The notes below the pieces were generated by a model. That model ran no database searches. It had not been told where the DNA came from and saw nothing but the letters and a program-made list of their open reading frames with translations. Below are positions 1-39,100 of a DNA stretch of 64,000 nucleotides, in pieces. A program made the translations under genes and the position numbers. Within the stretch, counting starts at the first letter, position 1. Each line of letters begins with the position of its first letter. The stretch is from Rhynochetos jubatus (lineage: Eukaryota > Chordata > Aves > Eurypygiformes > Rhynochetidae): the NCBI GenBank assembly GCA_027574665.1, contig CM050666.1, positions 6,014,001-6,078,000 of the forward strand, written 5' to 3'.

Positions 1-36
1 GTAATTTATCGGACTGATGGTGCCTGTTGTGTCACA

Positions 37-715
37 GTCACAGACTGGTTGGGGTTGGAAGGGACCTTAAAGACCATCCAGTGCCACCCCCTGCCATGGG
101 CAGGGACACCCTCCACTAGCCCAGGTTGCTCCAAGCCTCATCCAGCCTGGCCTTGGACACTGCCAGGGATGGGGCACCCACAGCTTCTCTGGGCAACCTG
201 TCCCAGTGCTCCTCACCCTCTCCAGGAAGAATTTCTTCCTGATATCCAATCTAAATCTCCCCATTTTCGATTTAAATCCATTACCCCTTGTCCTGTCACT
301 CCCTGCCCTTGTAAAAAGCCCCCCCAGCACTGGAAGGTGCTATAAGGTCTCCCCGGAGCCTTCTCTTCTCCAGGCTGAACACCCCAACTCTCCCAGCCTG
401 TCCCCATAGCAGAGGGGCTCCAGCCCCCGGAGCATCTCCGTGGCCTCCTCTGGACTCGCTCCAACCAGTCGGTATCTTTCCAATGCTGGGGGCTCCAGGG
501 CTGGACACAGCGTTCCAGGGGGGTCTCACAAGAGCAGAGCAGAGGGGGAGAATCCCCTCCCTCACCCTGCTGGCCACGCTGCTCTGGATGCAGCCCAGGA
601 TCCGGTTGGCTTTCTGGGCTGCCAGCGCACACGGCCAGCTCATGGCCAGCTTTTCATCCACCACGGGGTGCCCCGACCCACGCGCAGCACCTTGCCCTCA
701 GTTGAACATGTTGCT
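37..715 (-). repeat. CR1 LINE 3' fragment
   Basis: The left end (gactggttggggttggaagg, then gaccttaaag) is the reverse complement of the conserved avian CR1 3' end, so the element lies on the minus strand with its 3' end at the left. Reading leftwards, the 3' end of the reverse-transcriptase ORF is recognisable only as broken coding fragments (about 210-660), followed by the CR1 3' UTR. The copy is 5'-truncated near 715, as is usual for CR1. This is the longest CR1 copy in the window. It lies just beyond the 3' end of PISD. Confidence 0.9.
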
Positions 716-1242
716 TAGCTCAGACTGTGGCCGTGCTGGCCGCTGGAACTGGCTGGCGCGCTGTGCCTTCGCAGGCTGCCCTTAGGTAAGAACTTCAGTG
801 GAGTGCCTTCGAATAAAATAAATATGAGAACTTGCAGATAGAAGGTACAAGGTGTGACTGAACCTGTCCATGTCCCTTTAAATAGAGCTAATCCCTACCT
901 CTGCCCTTCCCCACTGCACCTGCACAGTCCAGGAAGGCTTAAAAGGGACTCACAGGCTCCCAGAACATAATTATCCTGTGGCACATTGAGGGGGGGAACA
1001 TGAAACTACAGGCACCAGGTGGGACGGAAACCCCCGTGGTCAACATCGTTAAAGGCAGCTGTACCCGATACATACTCGGCCGTTCGATTCATGTAGCTAC
1101 AGACCAAACTCTCAAGTTTAATGTAGCGGTGACACCGTCTGTTCTCCTCACCCAGGTCCTGCTGAGCGATACCCACTCGTCCAGTGAAACACTCGGTGGT
1201 GTGCGCGAGCCCCTTCGCACAGAAAGCCTTCCTGCTGAGCTT
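716..1242 (-). other. PISD: PISD 3' UTR and downstream flank
   Basis: This is non-coding sequence beyond the PISD stop codon. A minus-strand ATTAAA at 1122-1117 is the only recognisable poly(A) signal close to the stop; it would give a 3' UTR of roughly 140 bases. On the plus strand AATAAA occurs at about 813, twice in close succession. In human, SFI1 converges on PISD, so this could be the poly(A) signal of a convergent gene whose coding part lies left of the window. That is a guess: no SFI1 coding sequence is visible here. Confidence 0.45.
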
Positions 1243-27248
<26,006 letters not shown>

Positions 27249-27394
27249 CTTCCCGCGCCGCCGCGTCCTCTGCCCGGTCCCGCGCGTGAGGGCGGGAGAC
27301 GCGCGGGGGGCGGGGCCAGGCGGAGGAGGCGGGGCCGGCGCGGCTGAGGCGGGCGCGGGGCGGTGTGTGCGGGAGCCCCTTCCTGAGGGGAGCA

Positions 27395-27680
27395 CGGGCG
27401 GGACCGTGCCTCAGGGGAGATGGGGCGTGGGGACCCGCGTACGAGGCTGTTCCCCAGAGGGGGACGCGGTCAGGGCTGTTCTCGGGGGGTGCCGTGTGGG
27501 CCCAGGGCCGTCCCTTGAGGGGACGTGATGTGGGCACGGGGCCCTTTCCCGGGGGGTGTAGTGTGGGGACGGGGTTGTCCATGGGGTGTGTGGTGTGGGG
27601 ACAAGGCCCCTCCGCAGAGGGGGTATGGAATCAGGGCAGAGCTGTTCCTCAGAGGGGGGTGTGGCCGGAGGAGAGGGCTG
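27395..27680. repeat. Degenerate GC-rich minisatellite
   Basis: Imperfect repeats of roughly 35-50 bases share elements such as gtgtgggga(c), gaggggg and ctgttcc. They lie just outside the PISD promoter island. The frames opened on both strands are low-complexity and are not taken as genes. Confidence 0.6.
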
Positions 27681-30199
27681 CTGCTTGGGGAGCTGAGGAT
27701 GAGGCAGGTGGGGTTCAGCAGCTTCTCAGTGCTGCTGTTGAGGGGCAGGTAGGCCCTTGACCAGAGGTGTGGGAGCCCCGGGGATGTCAGGGCAGGCATT
27801 TTCCTTGAGGGGGGGCAGACACAGTACTGTTCTGCAGTGAGGTGTCAGGCAGGGTGGTGCAGCAACGTCTGTTCTAATCGGCTGTCCCTTGTCTGGATCC
27901 TGGCGGCACAGAGGGGATTTCATAGAGATTATTTGGTCTCCACACTGTTAGGTGCATCCCTTGATAGATGCATAGATGCCACATTACCGGGAAGTAGCTA
28001 ATTACCATTTTCAGATGGTGGTAGGGGGGTAGTTTCATAGGGTGAATCAGCAGGGGAAGAATTCCAGAGTCCTGCCACTGTGTTTCCTCATCCTTGGTGC
28101 TTTAGGACATGGTCCTCTTGAATGACCCAATTACTTTATATTTGTGATTGTTTATTTTCCTGACCAGGCCTAAATGAAGTCTACAACACCTTCGTGTCAT
28201 TCTGCTTTTTTCAGCACAGACAGCAGTGTGGTACCTGTACAAGTATCTTAGCCGTACACAGGCAAGCCTTTTATTTTTAGATATGTAGAAGTTGAGCAGA
28301 GATTCAGGTTCAGTCCTCATGTAATATTACCAGCTCACTGAGTTGTTGAGATGGACATATATCCTGAGATAACATCGTGGTAGGATTGGCAGGAAGTAAA
28401 ACCTCAAAGAGGGTGGGATTTGTTCCTGCTAGGTGCTTTGCTGCAAGCATTGCAAGAGCCCTTAGCTTTGATGTCTAACTGCACCCCACTGGTGGGCCTG
28501 ACTGACAAGTTTCCCCAGAGTGATTCAGGATGATTCAGAGGTTAAGGTGGAGTTAAATGAAACACACTTGTTTGTAGTGTATATTAACAGATATTGACTG
28601 AACAGGTTAATGATCTGGCCTTGTCTACTCTTTCTCTCTGGAATTAAAAGTAAATACGTGGACCTTTAACTATTTTAAAATTACTTTTATCATGTGTTTT
28701 GTTCTTACATCTGGTGTTTGTTTTTAAACATCAGATAATACATCGCATCAAAAGATGGTACAGACTGCACTCACTGAGGAACAGAACATACTTCCCAAGG
28801 TACTGCGCTGTGCTAGGCCTGTGCAGGTGAGCCGGGTCAAAGGGTGGGATAATACCACAGTTATTCTCTTAGCGAGTGAGAGAACGGAGATCTTAGGGCT
28901 GGAAAACATAGAATCACAGAATGGTTTGGGTTGGAAGGGACCTTAAAGCCCATCCAGTTCCCACCCCCTGCCATGGGCAGGGACACCCTCCACTAGCCCA
29001 GGTTGCTCCCAGCCTCATCCAGCCTGGCCTTGGACACTGCCAGGGATGGGGCACCCACAGCTTCTCTGTTGCCCAGAGAACATTTGTTCAGGGAGCACAG
29101 GAAGGAGTGAGCAATGTAATGCCTCCTGTGATCAGTTTAGTGGGAGACATAACACCTCAGCAAGTGTTGGCGATCTAGTGAGGGAACTCGCCAAATGCAG
29201 AGGTAACCAATGGAATCCGTGTACCTGCATGCAAAAGAAGCAAGTGGGGAATAAGGACTGAATCATTAGGGAACGCTACATAAGGCAACAAAAGACATCT
29301 GGGAAAAGTGTTGGCAAAAACACATGAAGCAGAGAAAGCACTAAGAAAATCCAGAAGATGAAGAAGGAAAACAAAACTAGGACAAAGACTTTTTTTCTCT
29401 AGGACGTTTGGAATAGTCAGTTCTTTTTTGAACAGAAAAAATGAAAGCATATTAGCCATTCTCTATCAGATCAGTTCAGTATGCACACTTCTGCTTCTAT
29501 ATATGAAAACGTGTCTTTTTCCCTGCTGTAGAACAGATGATGTTAATCATGGCTGCTGCAGAGTAATTAAGAGGTAATATTCCAGGCTGAGTGTTAGAAA
29601 AGAGGGAAATAAGACAGCTTGGATGAGACTGCTGTGAGAGAATGGAATGAAGAGGGTCAAGAAAGTCAACAGTGTCACAGTTCTGAATTCTTAGGGAGGC
29701 AAAGGAGTACTTTTTGTTTAAAAGTCTCACTAGAGAAACCATTATCACATGAAAAAATAAGGTAAGAAGGTCTCTGATATTCTGTAGAGAGATAGGTACA
29801 GTAGCTTGGACAATTCACTTAGCTTTAGATACCTTTTTTGTAAGATAGATGCAAGTCTTACCTATCTCCTGAAAGCATATTGGTGCCTTTTGAAACAGGA
29901 GAAGGACAATTTATTTCAGAAACAGAGGCTTACATTTCTTCCTATGTCTGCTCATAGAAGAGCAGAAAATGCACAGATATTTTCCGTCTGTGGATAGGAA
30001 TAGGACACTGGCCCTTTCTCCTTCGCATACAAGGACATATCAACAGTTTGGGTTTTTTTCTTAAATCTTTGTTTATCTTTGTTGATGCCTAAAATCCCTT
30101 TGTTATCTTCCAGAAGCTTAGGTCATCACTGTGGAATTCCTGGTATGAGAAGGCAGAGCTTCAGGGTAGAGAGAGGATCCTTGCTGAACTGCTGTGATC
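27681..30199. other. Intergenic region between PISD and the transferrin-like gene
   Basis: Contains a short CR1 copy at 28907-29068. The last kilobase before the start codon at 30200 should hold the promoter and 5' UTR of the transferrin-like gene. I see no convincing TATA box or CpG island there, so tissue-restricted rather than housekeeping expression is likely. An untranslated upstream exon cannot be excluded. Confidence 0.5.
28907..29068 (-). repeat. CR1 LINE, very short 3' fragment
   Basis: Starts with two copies of the terminal octamer (catagaat, cacagaat; ATTCTRTG on the element's own strand), followed by the conserved CR1 3' UTR. It is truncated after about 160 bases at cacccacagcttctct. 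Confidence 0.93.
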
Positions 30200-33100
30200 A
30201 TGAAGATAGTGGGTTTAATTGTCCTAATCATCTTCACTTCGCTGTCTTCAGGTAAGGCGGATGCAGAGAGGCAGAGAAAGGTGACCTCTGGATGGGTTAG
30301 CAGGATATACCCTCTAATACATGCTTTGGGCTAGTTTTCTTCTGTGCAGAGAAGCTGCAGCTAGAACTGTGTCTGTGATTTGTATTTGCTTGTATTTTTC
30401 CTGTTTGATCATTGGCAGATGGTGACCCTGTTAGTTTTGAAGCAGCTTGATGCACTAGTTTCTTAGCAGTTTAGTGAAGGTTTGTTTCCTTTGAATAGTT
30501 GGGATCTGCGCACTCGTTAATGCTGTCAAAATGAATCAGTGTGTTTCAAGCTGCTCGCTCTAAAACCACAACGGGTTCTTGTTGGAATTGCACTGAATTA
30601 ACATCAAAACAAGTAGGGTACTAATGTCTGATGCTGTGCTCAAAGAAATAAAAACTTCAATGATTTAATTGTAAACATTATTTATTCCAGGCCATATTTT
30701 TTTAATAGATCGCCAGAGAGCCAAATGCTTAAACATCTGGAAATGACAATGGTGGAGATGTTGTAGTGTTTTCTGTGCATTCAGTCCTGGTTTTCATTAC
30801 ATGGTATAAGAGTCTCTCAAGTTACGTAACTGCATGCTATTCTTATATATAATAATCACTTTTTTTCCTCCTTAAATGCTTAGTATCTTCTTGAGGTGTA
30901 CATAATGATATACTTCAGAGTAGAAGGCATTTAATAGGAAGAATACAAATAAGTCGTAGTACATCCAAGATGGAGTAATTGGAGCCTAAAGCAAAAGAGG
31001 AAATTTTGTTGACATGTCTGGACTACTTAGGATGTGGCTTCATAGTCAGTTTAAACCAACCAAACCCCCGACTTCCCCTGGAAAAGGAGGTTTCACCTTC
31101 TCTTCCACTTCTAATTGCACCTTCCTTCTTTCTCCTGGCACTGTGTTTTTGGGTTTTTAATTGATTACTTAGCTTTCAGCTGGTAAAAGATCTGACAAGC
31201 TGAATAGTTCATTACCACTACATATTTATAGTGTTCTGTGCAGGTTATTTAATCTCTTTGTTTGGCATCCAGAAACGAAGATATTTCTTGCTAACTTCCT
31301 GCTTGGACGCGGTAGGATTGCAAGGACTTTGTTGTTAATACTTACTCAATACCCTGTTCAACACAGCGCATGATACTTCATTGTCAATACCCAAATTGTC
31401 CCTGGTTTCTGTCTCATGGTGGGTGTTGTCATGGAAGATAAACCTTTCTGCCTTGGGGGAACTGCAGCAAGTTACTTGTCATTGCTGAGGCAACACCTAG
31501 ATAGGACGTTGTTTAAAAACAGAAGTCACAGAATCGCCGTCGTAATTTCAAGTAGTCCCAGATCCTCACACTCAGATTGAAGGATTTGGTTTATTTCTAT
31601 TATAAAGTAGCATTTAATTGTGAACTTCTTCCAATGTAAAATTTTCATGCTTCTCTGATCTAAGGTTTTCTGACCCTGGAGCTGTGATGTGGGTCTTATT
31701 TAAAATCAGGTAGTCCTTGTCTGGAAGGAGAATGGGGAGGAAATGCTGCTGTAACAAAGTGTGCTGCTCGGTGGCAGCATGTAACTCAGTGCTGTGAGAC
31801 AGACGGGACTTGGAACACCGGTTATTGTCTGTTTAGAAAACAACAATCCCCTCTCTGAAGACTCAGTTCAACAAAGCTAAAGCAACTTGATCCCCTACCA
31901 ACCTCCTCCCTTCACAATTCTTGTTCTTTTGCAGGCTTAGTTCTGACTCTCTAGAGCTTGGTAACAGAAATCTTGGTATGGCTGAATTATGGATGGGGAT
32001 ATGTGCGTATGAAAGCACCGAAGGAAAGAGCAGAGCAAAGGTTAAACGAGTGGCCTGTATTGATAACCAAGGACACAACTGACAGCAATAAACCGATAAA
32101 CCCTGGGGAATGCATTGTTTACATCAGGAGCAGAAGGTCTGTGCTCTGATAAGGTCACATCACAGTTGGCCTCTTAGCAGTCTGATAGCAGGGAGATGGT
32201 AACAAGGTTACCCTGCATTGTAAGTGGCTATCCAACTGGAAAACAGACCATAGCCATAAAGGTGTCCTCGCCTTTGTTTCCTCATTTTGGGTGGCAACCT
32301 TGCCTAAGGTTCATGGAGGCTGAAGCAAGGAAGATTCTGAGGCAAAAGTTTATGCCGTAATAGTTGTTGATGCTTGAAAAAATCTACCTAAAAGCTAATA
32401 TGGTGCAGCCAGTCAAGAGGAAGCAGAGAGATATAATACAGTAAAGGCTCCGCAGCAAACACTCACTGTCCTCCACGTGGGGCAAAAGTTGTCTTGGTCA
32501 GACTGCTTGGGCACATGTATGTGGGTATGTGAGTGAGGAAGATGAACTTGTGAAGCTAAATAAATGAAAATAGCCTCCCTTTTCACTAAATCCTACAAAT
32601 CTTGTCTTGTTTCTTGATCCTACAGGGAAGAAATTCCGATGGTGCACCCTTTCTGACCTAGAACAGAGAAAGTGTGCTGAACTGTCCAAAGCACTCATGG
32701 CTGTGCTGCCCCTTGCTGCTGTCAATTCGTTTGCTAGGATTTCTTGCATCAGAGCCCACAGTACCTATGACTGCATTGATAAAATCAGGGTGAGTCCACA
32801 GGGGTTTTTAGAATTGATTTGGAGTCCAAATCCTCTTTTGAAGATGTAACTGGTAAACGTAGTAAACAGAAACCATGGGAGAGTGAAACGATGATGGTAT
32901 TGCATACCTGACAAAGTACACAGTAGCTTGCAAATAAACTACTAAATTACAACTTCCTCAGAGCATTCCTCTTGCTTGTGGGTTTTGGTCCTCCTGTGAC
33001 TATAATGAATATTTTCTCTTCCCTTTCTTCCCTGCCAATTTTAGTCCCTATTCAGTCTTTTCTGAAGTAGAGTAAAGCCTTTTTTCTGGTATAAAAATCT

Positions 33101-36100
33101 TTGATTTGAATAAAATTAGACAGCAGACCATTTGCATGTGTAAGGTCTTGTAACTGACCAGTTCTGAAATGAAATTTTCATAATGCTATATGCTTTGGAA
33201 AAAAATCACTAATGAACAAGGAAGCATTTGCTGTAGAATAATTTCATTAACATACCTGAAACTTGATTTGGATAGAGAATTTCAGTTTCCATTTTCATTC
33301 AGTCCCAGTTGCCTTCCACGGAGTCCAAGTCTGACTGGGAAAATACAACCAAAGAAAACCTTTCTTGTTGGTTCAGGGAATAATTTATTTCATGTTTTCA
33401 TTCAGTCCTGCAACCCTTGTTAACAGTCTTCAGTTCCACTTTCCGGGTTATGGAAAGATGATAGCCAGGAGAACTCTGTAAGGTTTGGGGTCTTGGGGGA
33501 GCTGTAGGAGGAAATAGGAATTGCATTTTTCTTCAGTTGGCATCAGAACTGGGGTTTGGAATGGAAGTCCCAAAGAAGAGGTGAGAAAGGATGCTACTGG
33601 AAAAGAACAGGTGTTTTTGGAGGTAACTCAGCCTTCATTGCTAACGTTTTGCCATGCTTAGTAGCAGGTCTTTAATTAAAAAAAAAAAAGCAAATGCTTG
33701 TAAAAATCACTGGTTACTACTTCTCAGGCAGAAACTCTGCTCTTGAAGCTTCTCTGTTTCCCTTTAAGCACACTTGTTTTGAGAGTTTCGCTTTTTCTTT
33801 TTTTTAAGGTGAATAAAGCAGATGCTGTCTCCTTGGATGCTGGAGATGCTTACTCTGCTGTAAAGCTATATGGTTTGACAGTGGTGGCAAAGGAGATCTA
33901 TGATCAAGGTATGTTCATGAAGGGAAATAATAAGCTGTACTTCTGATTTGGCTAATAAACTGTTCTGCAGTAGCTCAAGCATTCTTAAAGTCTATTAACT
34001 TTATAGGAGTATGGAGGTGACTAACAATTGTCCCTAAGATATTTAGTGATGATGAATAAAATACCGGTGGTGCTTTGTATGTGGCAGCCTTTCTGCCTGT
34101 GGCACTGTCACTATGACAAATTGTATCTACCCTTGCCCACAGCACTTGTGTACTGGAGTTCTACATCTTACAGGGAATAAGAAGGGTTTTATTCCGTCTG
34201 TGTCAGTTCTTACACCGTGCTCTTTACTAGTGTAACTGAATGTTTACTAGCAGTTATTTAAGAGATTAACTTCTCTTAGAGATTAACTTCTCGTATGGTT
34301 TCATTCTCTCCTCCTCACCCTGAAGAGACAAGAATATAAGTTGTAGTAGAATCTTGTTATGGTAAGATACCTCTTCATTCCTGGCAGACCTGAAGAGTCT
34401 GTGCAATGAATGATTTATAAGGTGAGAATACGTAATTCTGAGCCAAAATCAAGTATACGGTAGAAAATACTTGTGAGACATGAATCTGAGAAGGAAGCTA
34501 AATTAGCAGAGGGATGCAGGAAGAGACTAATAAGGGAATTGTATGGGAACAGAAGTGAATTTTGTTTTGGCTGAAGAACCAGGATATCAGAGTGGAATTG
34601 ATGTGTTTCAGGTGGTGAGTATGTTCTGAGGATAAGACATAGGAGCTTTTTCCGGTACAATACCTAAGCTGCGTGATAAAAGTGTTCCAAACTCTTGAGA
34701 AGCAATTGCATTGGATGGTGGAGCCAGGTGATCTCGTGAGCCCTTTCCACCAGTTCTTTACGTTCTTGCTTTGCACATCACTTGCATCGCTCAGTTTGAC
34801 ACGGTGCAACGTAGCAGTCTAGGGTAAAGTTCCTGGCATGAGTTCCGTGTTTCATATGCCTAAGGTTTTTTTTCCTTAGCCATGCTCACAGAAGTAATTG
34901 AACTCCTGCACACAGATGGAAGCTGCAGAACTGGAATTTAGTTATTTCCGTTACATTTTTTGTCCTGTTGCAGGAAATTGTGTGTTTGCTGTGGCCGTTG
35001 CCAAACGAGGAACTCTGGATATCCAGAGGCTACGAGGTGCACGCAGCTGCCACAACGGAGCCAGATGGACATCAGGCTGGAATATTCCACTGGGCTTTCT
35101 CCTTGCAAGAAATGATCTTTCCTGGGATGAGGCACAACCTCTGAGCCAAGGTGGGTGACAGGAGCCATAGGGCTATGTCTCTGCCCTGAGCTACAGTGAG
35201 CGAAATGCAAGCGGATGTAGGATGGACTGGGCTGTGTGGAAACCGAAGGGCTTTGTGGATGAGATCCTCTTGGAGTGTTTTGAATATGGGCTCTTAGCTC
35301 TCTTCAGAACTTCCCTAGTGATCTCAGAGCAGCAGAATTCTTACCAAACCAGGAAATCTTTGTGTTCTGCATGCGACAGGGAACAAACGTTTGCAATATC
35401 TGCTGGCACAAGAATGGTTTCAACAGAGCAAAGTTGGATCACACACTTGTTTCCAGCAAATGTTTCAAGTTTGAAGTTTAGACAATGAAACTGCATTTGC
35501 TGTTTTATTTATTTTTTTTAAAGCACCATAGTCCCAGTTATGCCCATGATATGTTTGGCCCTTTTTCTTCCATTTTTTCCCATTTGACTCCCTTTCTTTT
35601 TGTCCTCCCCACCCCCCTCTGCAGCAATCAGTGAGTATTTCAATGCAAGTTGCATCCCTGGTGTTGGCATTGCTGCTCCTCGACTGTGTGCTCTCTGCCA
35701 AGGACAAAAATCCTACGTCAGAGACAAGAACCACTTCTGTGAGACAAGCAGTAACGAACCCTTCTATGATTCTGAGGGAGCCTTCAGGTGAGCGGTGTGA
35801 CACTCCACTGAATTTACCTTCAGGGCAAAAGGAGTTGTGAGGGAGGAAGAGCCAGGTGACCTGTTAATAGGATGGCATTTGTCTTCCTGCAGGTGCTTAA
35901 AGAATGGAGTGGCAGATGTTGCCTTTTTAGATCATCTAACCATTGTGAGTGCCACAGGTAATCCTACAAATTCAGATTCCTTTTAACCTCTGGCTGTGTT
36001 ATTTTCTGAATGGGAGTCTGGGGGATATGGCTATATTTTTGTTGTTTCCAGGGAAAATGCAATCCCTGCAAGCGGTTCATTGATATTTCTTGGCTCTCCA

Positions 36101-39100
36101 CACAAGTCGGAAAGAGAAAAGGAAAGGGTAAATGAGCTATAGTCGCTCACAGGAGATTCTTAGGATGGGAGCAGACAGATGTTTTTGCACAGGTGATTTA
36201 TCCAGCTTAAAGTCTGTGATGCAGCTGTCAGTATTTGCATTGCCTGAGTTACAAGATTCCTTTTAAAATTCAGTGCACTGAGCTGCTAGAAAGTTCAGTT
36301 CCCATATACCCCTTCTGTGTTTTTAAACTCAGTCGAGCTCTGTTTCAATGTTTTTGAAAGTGGTTAGTAGGAGTATTTGCCGGTAAGCATTTTTAAACAA
36401 ACATATTTACGGGGATACAGGTCAGAGAGTATTTTGGCATACTTCTGGCTGAGGTCCCTCTCTTTGTTAAGAGAAGAGCATACCAAAGACAATTTTCCCA
36501 AGTGCACTTGGTGCACTGTGCTGCTTGCAGGGTCTTTAAGCAAACCTCCTCTGAAAAACATATTACCTTCCATCTCCACCTGCTGCCAAGCCATGTCTCA
36601 CTTCAGAGATTCACGAGTGTCCTGTTGTTTCAGAGTCAGAGCAACAGGAGTATGAACTCTTATGTCCTGACGGGACTACAGCTGAGCTGACTGAATACAG
36701 CACCTGTAACTTGGGCAAGGGGCCTGGCCGTGGCATCATCACCCGCCACAACTTCCAGAAGATCACCAACAAATTTCTTGCTATGATCCAAGTGAGTGGA
36801 CGTTATAAGCTGTATATTTCCAGGTACAGGCTTTTATTCCATCTTTGTGTGGAGGTCACCACCCAGTTTGCCTTCTTTCTTGAGAAATTTATAGTTAGTG
36901 TGAAAAAGGACTACAAATCAGTTGTTCTGGGAAAGGATTCTGCACTGGTTTCTGGCTGAAGGTTTTACTGCTCTCTAAACCATTCTTCTGTAGAAGGCTG
37001 GGATAAATAAGTAAGGAAGGGGAAAACGCCATAACACCCAAACTGGAAAATGGCTAACGGTGTTCACCCTGCCCTGGAACGTATGTGAATTCTTCTGTAG
37101 CTGAGGGAGATGCTTAGGTTCAGGCAGGCTTCGCCTTTGTTCCTCTCTCTTTCTGAACTTATAAATACTATCTGTTATCTTGACATCCAGGAATCTATTT
37201 GAAGCTGAACCTGAAATGCATATTTAAATGCAAATTTAAAGAATGTGTGAAGCTATCCAGCCCTTACAATAGCCCAGCAGACAGTGAATAATTCAGCCCA
37301 GTGGGCTGGGCTGTGCTGTCATGCAGACTCTGGCAGACAGCTGTTGTACAAAATCTGTTACTGAGAGATCTTCATATGCCGTTGCCAGTGCACCTATTAA
37401 CACATCTTAGCTCTGTTCCCGCCCCCCCAGCAATGTTCCTAGTACACTTCTCAGTGCTTTCTTTTCCAGCACCATCAGGCGAAATAGAGCTATGTGGTAC
37501 TTCCCCATCATAAAGCACAAGATATCGTGCACCCCATTACTGCACTGATCTTTATCACAAGTGTTTCTCACTCAGCTCTGCTCTCTCGGTTGCTGTTCCA
37601 GGGTAGGAGACATTGAGCACAGCCCAATAAATCTGAATAACTAAGAGGAGAAAAAATTCTTCAGAAAAGTGAATCGTATAATGCTTTTAGGTCTGGAACC
37701 AGCCACTTACTGCAGTACCAGTGTGATGGAACCAAGTGCTATGTTACAGACCATCGACATGAAGGGAGGGAGGATGAGGCTCCCTGTTACTGGAAGGTTT
37801 AGCAGGTTTGTTGCAATTAAAAGTGTTGTTCTTGTCCTAGCGCCTCTTTGGGCGAAAAGGAAAGGAAAGAGCCAGGTTTGAACTCTTCACTTCAGCACCC
37901 TTTGGAGGAAAGAACCTGCTGTTCCGGGATGCCACCCATCACCTGCAGCTTCTTGAGGAGCAGCTAGAGATTGCCTACGTCCTTGGTCTGGATTATGTAG
38001 CTCTCCTTAAGGGACTTGGCCATGAAGGTGAGAAGGCTTCCAGGGGACTGTAGCTAAGGAAAGAGAAGAAAAAGTTCCTTTCCTTGTTATTCCTCCCTGC
38101 AAGGCACAAGTGCATAAACCTAAATGTCCCCTTGGCAAGGAACAGATTGGTGCATAGGTGACATGAGCTCACTGTGCTCCTTCCTTCTAACGCAGGGAGC
38201 TCTTTGGACAACAGCGTTGTGCGCTGGTGCTGCATCAGTGATGCTGAGCTTCGCAAATGTGAGGAGTGGGCACTGAGCATCAAATCCGACCCATTAGTCT
38301 GTGTCCAAGCAACTTCCATGACCAAATGCATCGAAATGATCAAGGTAGGAGACTCCCTCTGGTCAGAATATATGACAAGGCTGCACAGGGTGTCTATGTC
38401 CTTGTCTCTGTTGAATAAGAGGAAAACCAGCTTATATGCTAGAGGAACTGGTGGGAATGAGAGGGAATTTATGCAGAGGAATTTCTAACCAGTGAGGAAG
38501 TACAACTGCTGGGTTGCACAATTAATGCAAATCCTGGTTTTGTTATGTTCTGTAATGCTGTTGGCAGAGTAGCGAGGCTGATGCAGTCACCCTGGACGCA
38601 ACACACGTCTACATTGCAGGGAGGTGTGGATTGGTTCCTGTCGCTGCAGAATGTTATGGTAAGTTCTCAGGTGACCTTAGCATAAGGGAGGGGATCAAAA
38701 AACTACCATTAAAAATACAGTTAAATTTCCACAGATGTTTGTGATAGAAGCAGGAATCGATATATATGTCCAAATACTCTTCCCAGCTCTTCCACTAACT
38801 GGCTTTAGCACTCGGTCTGGCTGTTCATTACATCCCTTCTGTAGAAGGGACAGAGATGCTGGCATGGCTCAAGAGGATTGCAAGGTTTTTGTTGGGGTGC
38901 TGCCATGTAATGGGAATGACAGCAGTTACAAGATCTGTAACGGTTGTCTCTTCTCTCCAGGCGGAGATTGTGCCCTGGCTGCTAAGAGCACGGAGGAAAC
39001 AGGGAAACTAATTCATCTTAAGCGCAAAGGTAACAGGACAACTTTGAGAAAGCAAGGAGTTCATGTTTTCCTGAGGCTGCTTCTAGGGTTTATGTAGGAA

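Noticed and set aside
213-664. Two minus-strand frames of 122 and 139 codons
   Set aside because: They are remnants of the CR1 element, not host genes.
1-1242. SFI1 3' end on the plus strand
   Set aside because: Expected from human gene order, but only an AATAAA at about 813 is seen and no coding sequence, so it is not annotated.
33909-34973. Possible thyroglobulin type-1 exons as in saxiphilin
   Set aside because: No plus-strand CWCV-like frame between splice sites; the flanking exons already join in phase.
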